Assembly (NCBI GenBank): GCA_016202845.1
Contig: JACQNW010000092.1
Span: 1-24,482 of the forward strand
DNA: 24,482 nt
Reading direction: 5' to 3'
From: Candidatus Aenigmatarchaeota archaeon
GTDB taxonomy: Archaea > Aenigmatarchaeota > Aenigmatarchaeia > GW2011-AR5
The notes under the pieces were generated by a model. That model did not search any database and had not been told where the DNA came from. It saw only the letters and a program-made list of their open reading frames with translations. The stretch's first letter is position 1; each line of letters opens with the position of its first letter. Made by a program: the position numbers and the translations under genes. Shown here one piece after another: positions 21,868-24,482 of the stretch.

Positions 21868-21899
21868 ACTTGTACTTACAAGTCCTTGTATTTAAATAC
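21868..21899 (+). promoter_or_regulatory. Promoter and operator of the second vapBC pair
   Basis: ACTTGTA-CT-TACAAGT (21868-21883) is a perfect 7-bp inverted repeat. It is followed by the palindrome GTATTTAAATAC (21888-21899), which contains the TATA-like TTTAAATA about 26 nt before the ATG at 21921. The transcript would be leaderless. The first repeat covers the BRE side and is a likely site for antitoxin autoregulation. Confidence 0.5.
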
Positions 21900-21920
21900 T
21901 TTGCTTTCTAAGTATATATT

Positions 21921-22181
21921 ATGACAACAAAAACAATAACCGTGAGCGTCGATAAGGAAACCGAGGAGAAATTCAGAAAGCTTGCAAGCGCGACTTATGG
22001 CAATCAGAAGGGTTACTTAGGCAAAGCTCTGACAGATGCCATGAAAGAATGGGAGAAAAAGAAGGAAGAAAGCGATGCTGTAGCAAAAATGCTAAAACTT
22101 ATGGAAAAAGGAATAAAAATGAAAAAATGGGAATTTAACAGGAACGAGATTTATGCAGCCCGATTTGAAAAACGTAAGTGA
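21921..22181 (+). CDS. vapB: VapB-like antitoxin (second pair)
   Basis: This is an 86-aa protein. The N-terminus TITVSVDKETEEKFRKLASA followed by GYLGKALTDAMKEW fits a ribbon-helix-helix domain. The C-terminus KWEFNRNEIYAARFEKR resembles the toxin-binding tails of archaeal VapB proteins. It overlaps the PIN toxin gene by 29 nt. It is not similar in sequence to the first VapB in this window. Confidence 0.8.
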   Translation: MTTKTITVSVDKETEEKFRKLASATYGNQKGYLGKALTDAMKEWEKKKEESDAVAKMLKLMEKGIKMKKWEFNRNEIYAARFEKRK

Positions 22182-22599
22182 AGACTGTGTATTTTTTGAC
22201 ACATCCATCCTAGTTTACGCATTTGACGCAGCCGAACCTGAAAAACAAAAGGTTTCAAAGGAACTCATTGAAAATGTTTTATCTGGCAAAATGAAAGGCG
22301 CAATATCAAGCCAGGTTATGGGGGAACTTTACTTTGTCCTCACAAGAAAGGGCATGGCCAAGACTGAAGCAGAAATTATATTTAACGGCTTTTTATCATC
22401 TGAAAGCTGGATAAAACTAAACTATGATATGACGACTATTAGGTCTGCTATAAACTCTGCAAAAAATATATCCGTAGAATTATGGGACATTGTAATAGCA
22501 GAAACATCAAAGGAGAACGGTATAAACAAAATAGTAACAGAAAACGAAAAAGACTTTTCCAAAATACCAGGAATGAAGGTTGTAAATCCGTTCAAGTAA
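22153..22599 (+). CDS. vapC: VapC-like PIN-domain ribonuclease toxin (second pair)
   Basis: This is a 148-aa probable RNase toxin. PIN residues are D16 (FFDTSILVYAFD), E58 (VMGELYFVL), D112 (LWDIVIAE) and the TENEKDF motif near 129-135. It is the standard-length PIN type, unlike the compact one at 19376. Its 3' end overlaps the convergent unknown gene by 8 nt. Confidence 0.87.
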   Translation: MQPDLKNVSEDCVFFDTSILVYAFDAAEPEKQKVSKELIENVLSGKMKGAISSQVMGELYFVLTRKGMAKTEAEIIFNGFLSSESWIKLNYDMTTIRSAINSAKNISVELWDIVIAETSKENGINKIVTENEKDFSKIPGMKVVNPFK

Positions 22600-23230
22600 G
22601 ATATCCTTTCGGCACTACACTGGCTACAGGAAAATCAGCCGGTTTTCTGAAAAATTTTCCTGTTATTTCAAGATCCACCTGTTTAACTCCGCCGGTTCTT
22701 TCGAAATATTCAACCAACCTTGCATATGCTTCTTTTGCATCTTCAAACGATTCTGTTTGAAATGTAAAAATTGTGTTCCTAGGGGTGCATACCTTGTAGA
22801 AATTACGCTCCAAGAAAAGATCTTCTAGTTCATCTCTTGAAGGATGTCCATGTCTTTTGACATGAATATCGGAGGCTTTGTGCCTGCCAGGTGGCAGATC
22901 TATTGTTTCGCATCTTGGCAAAGGAAATTTTGTGCCATCTGGAGAATAAGCTGTTGGATCAAATTTCCTGCAAAATTTCTCTGGAATTGTTTCTGATTCT
23001 ATGTAACCTCTAAAGTTGTTATCATCTTTCACCAGTCTTAATGCTTTTTTCCATACATAATCTCTTTCTGATGTACTGGTGTATGTTGCAAATGTGAAAT
23101 GATGCGGCGGAGTATGGCGTGTTCCAGTTTGTAGAAAAGGGTCTGGAGAAAAGCCCAATGAAATCAATGCTTCTTCCACGCCTTGGCCTATTTCATAGCC
23201 ATTAACATGTATCTCTCTTTTTACTTCCAT
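22592..23230 (-). CDS. Unknown protein made of two tandem repeats
   Basis: This is a 212-aa protein I do not recognise. Residues 4-100 and about 119-212 align with each other: REIHVNG with SDIHVKRHG, then a helix, TPPHHFTFATYTS with TPRNTIFTFQTES, another helix, and PEKFCRKF with GKFFRKP. The beta-alpha-beta-beta-alpha-beta order suggests a duplicated ferredoxin-like fold. Histidines in HTPPHHF are not kept in the second half, so the copies may differ in role. It has no signal peptide or membrane segment. It is divergent from the second TrmB-like gene. Confidence 0.75.
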   Translation of the reverse strand: MEVKREIHVNGYEIGQGVEEALISLGFSPDPFLQTGTRHTPPHHFTFATYTSTSERDYVWKKALRLVKDDNNFRGYIESETIPEKFCRKFDPTAYSPDGTKFPLPRCETIDLPPGRHKASDIHVKRHGHPSRDELEDLFLERNFYKVCTPRNTIFTFQTESFEDAKEAYARLVEYFERTGGVKQVDLEITGKFFRKPADFPVASVVPKGYLT

Positions 23231-23314
23231 GATATTACTTGTCGGTTAAGTGTAATGTAGTCTAGCCCACTACTAGTGGTATAGTAATTTAAAGTTTTAT
23301 TATCAAAGTAACTT
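23231..23314. promoter_or_regulatory. Divergent promoter with palindrome CCACTACTAGTGG
   Basis: The perfect odd palindrome CCACTA-C-TAGTGG (23267-23279) lies just upstream of a TATA-like TTTAAAG (23288-23294). From there transcription would start at about the ATG (23315) of the TrmB-like gene, making a leaderless message. The arrangement repeats that of the first trmB-like gene: palindrome, a few bases, TATA, start. Confidence 0.5.
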
Positions 23315-24085
23315 ATGGATATAGAAATTCTAAAAGGAGCAGGCCTAACCAATGGGGAAGCAAAAGTTTACTTGGCATTGCTTGGGCTAGGCTCTTTAAC
23401 AACAGGTCCAATTGTAGAAAAGTCTGGTGTTGCAAGATCCATAGTATATCAGCTTTTAGAAAAACTAATTCAGAAAGGCCTGGTTTCTTACATTATAAAG
23501 GAAAAAACCAAATACTTTCAGGCATCTGATCCTGATAAAATTCTTGATTATATAGAAGAACGCAAGAAGAACTTGGAAAAAAGCAAGCAGAAAATTGAAA
23601 GTATTTTGCCACAATTGCTGGCAAAACAAAATTTTTTTTCAAAAGAAAGCGATGTTAAAGTTTTTGAAGGCTTCAAGGGCATGATAGCCGTTCATGAACA
23701 TATATACAAGAATCTGAAAAAAGGCGAAAGTTATTTTTTCTTTGGAATACCACAAGAGCAGCCAAAACATTTTCATGCATACTGGAAAAGAGATCATGTT
23801 AGAAGAGTAAAAGCAGGAATCTTGTGCAAGCTGCTATTTAATCCTAAAACTCCCAAAGAAATTCTCCTAGATAGGAGTAAGTACAAAGGATGTGATGCGC
23901 GTTACATGCCTATAGAAGTCAATACGCCTGCATGGTTTATGGGCTATAAGGATACTGCTGTAATCGGTTTTGCATCATCTAGTCCGATAACAATAGAAAT
24001 AAAGAATACGGAGATTGCTGATTCGTTCAGAGCTTATTTTGAAGAGTTTTGGAAAATAGCAAAACCTTTTAGAAATAGAAATTAA
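23315..24085 (+). CDS. TrmB-family transcriptional regulator, single effector domain
   Basis: This is a 256-aa regulator. The winged helix (LKGAGLTNGEAKVYLALLGL to LEKLIQKGLVSYIIKEKTKY) is closely similar to the one at 19984, followed by a coiled coil (residues about 85-110) and one effector unit ending FRAYFEEFWKIAKPF. It thus corresponds to the first half of the larger regulator, and the two probably arose by duplication. The effector is unknown. Confidence 0.85.
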   Translation: MDIEILKGAGLTNGEAKVYLALLGLGSLTTGPIVEKSGVARSIVYQLLEKLIQKGLVSYIIKEKTKYFQASDPDKILDYIEERKKNLEKSKQKIESILPQLLAKQNFFSKESDVKVFEGFKGMIAVHEHIYKNLKKGESYFFFGIPQEQPKHFHAYWKRDHVRRVKAGILCKLLFNPKTPKEILLDRSKYKGCDARYMPIEVNTPAWFMGYKDTAVIGFASSSPITIEIKNTEIADSFRAYFEEFWKIAKPFRNRN

Positions 24086-24088
24086 AAG

Positions 24089-24246
24089 TGGACGGGGAGA
24101 GATTTGAACTCTCGGCCTCCGCGTTTCCAATTTGAAAAGCTTTTGGCTTTTCAAAACCTTCAGAGAACATGCGTCCCTAAGGTCTCAGAAAACTTTGTTT
24201 TCCAAGATATCAGCGTGGTGCTCCAACCAGACTAAGCTACCCGTCC
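24089..24246 (-). tRNA. tRNA-Ile (anticodon GAU) with an 83-nt intron
   Basis: Acceptor arms GGACGGG/CCCGTCC pair perfectly; A24089 is the discriminator and CCA is not encoded. The D arm is GCTT-AGTCTGGTTG-GAGC; the T arm GAGAG-TTCAAAT-CTCTC. The anticodon arm CCACG-CTGATAA-CGCGG has one A-C mismatch and anticodon GAT. It forms after removal of 83 nt (about 24125-24207) at the canonical 37/38 site, leaving a 75-nt tRNA. The intron folds into hairpins including TTTGAAAAGC/GCTTTTCAAA (10 bp). The mismatch leaves some doubt on the exact exon edges. Confidence 0.8.
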
Positions 24247-24306
24247 GCGAAACGAGAACCTTGGTTCTCTCTTACGCCTAACTCTCTCCTATGTAAATTA
24301 TTATTT
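24247..24306 (-). promoter_or_regulatory. tRNA-Ile promoter and 5'-leader hairpin
   Basis: On the minus strand AAATAATAATTT (24295-24306), then ACATAGGA (24287-24294), then the hairpin GAGAAC-CAAG-GTTCTC (24254-24269) ending 7 nt before the tRNA. This repeats the layout before tRNA-Gly, with the TATA box 56-58 nt from the mature 5' end in both. Confidence 0.5.
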
Positions 24307-24405
24307 ACATAAGTGTGTTTTCATATTGGAAAGATATTATTAATAAGCTGATTGGTGGTACAATCAGAGCTTAAATAATTTTTTGATATCGGCTTCTTAG
24401 AAACC

Positions 24406-24416
24406 CTATAAATAGG
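24406..24416 (+). promoter_or_regulatory. TATA box of a rightward gene
   Basis: CTATAAATAGG is a strong archaeal TATA box with purine-rich AAACC just before it. It predicts transcription start near 24436. The rest of 24307-24482 is AT-rich with no other gene visible. Confidence 0.6.
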
Positions 24417-24463
24417 AAGGGACCCCATACCTCGACTGTGCGTCAGAGGAACGGGAGAACCTA

Positions 24464-24482
24464 ATGGATATTGAGTCTTCTG
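24464..24482 (+). CDS. Possible gene start cut by the window end
   Basis: An ATG at 24464 opens MDIESS and runs to the window end. GGGAG lies 7 nt upstream, and the TATA box at 24406 is correctly placed. Only six codons are visible, so the product is unknown; an RNA gene starting near 24436 is an alternative. Confidence 0.3.

Noticed and set aside
24150..24180. Alternative anticodon arm in the right tRNA intron (AGGGA-CGCATGT-TCTCT, CAT)
   Set aside because: The loop lacks U33 and the flanking stems do not join the D and T arms correctly; it is better seen as an intron hairpin.

Overview
The window reads as chromosomal DNA of an archaeon, most likely a small-genome DPANN-type lineage. Four things support this. 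The ribosomal-protein cluster has the full archaeal gene order with archaea/eukaryote-only members (S4e, L32e, L19e, aIF1/SUI1, Rpp29). Promoters are TATA-like. Two tRNA genes carry introns. The accessory genes include TrmB-type regulators and VapBC modules. The exact phylum cannot be fixed from the sequence alone.

Layout. At 80-232 (minus) lies a tRNA-Gly(UCC) that appears to hold two introns. From 364 to 15214 (minus) runs a single large ribosomal cluster, transcribed right to left: L3, an unknown 94-aa protein, L4, L23, L2, an unknown 59-aa protein, S19, L22, S3, L29, aIF1, Rpp29 (RNase P), S17, L14, L24, S4e, L5, S14, S8, L6, L32e, L19e, L18, S5, L30, L15, SecY. Most genes overlap or abut. 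In six places (before L3, L2, S19, L14, S4e and SecY) a gap instead carries a recurring structured leader that ends at the start codon. Upstream of the cluster, same strand, are purL (fused to a doubled PurS-like domain) and purQ, which stay in one reading frame with a single TGA between them.

From 19.3 to 24.1 kb is an accessory block: a vapBC pair (minus), a 378-aa TrmB-like regulator (minus), a secreted beta-rich protein of unknown function (plus), a second vapBC pair (plus), an unknown protein made of two tandem repeats (minus), and a second, shorter TrmB-like regulator (plus). Several of their promoters carry dyad-symmetric sites. A tRNA-Ile(GAU) with an 83-nt intron follows on the minus strand, and a new promoter with a possible gene start closes the window.

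How it fits together. The ribosomal genes, aIF1, Rpp29 and SecY form the usual translation/secretion supercluster. The repeated leader (AATATT block, CTCCA/TGGAG hairpin, GTAAA-CC/GG-TTTAC hairpin, then ATG) looks like a shared expression cassette that splits the cluster into sub-operons; stem changes compensate each other between copies. This leader family, the D-loop insert in tRNA-Gly, the single-TGA purL/purQ junction and the two unknown small proteins inside the ribosomal cluster are the most unusual items.
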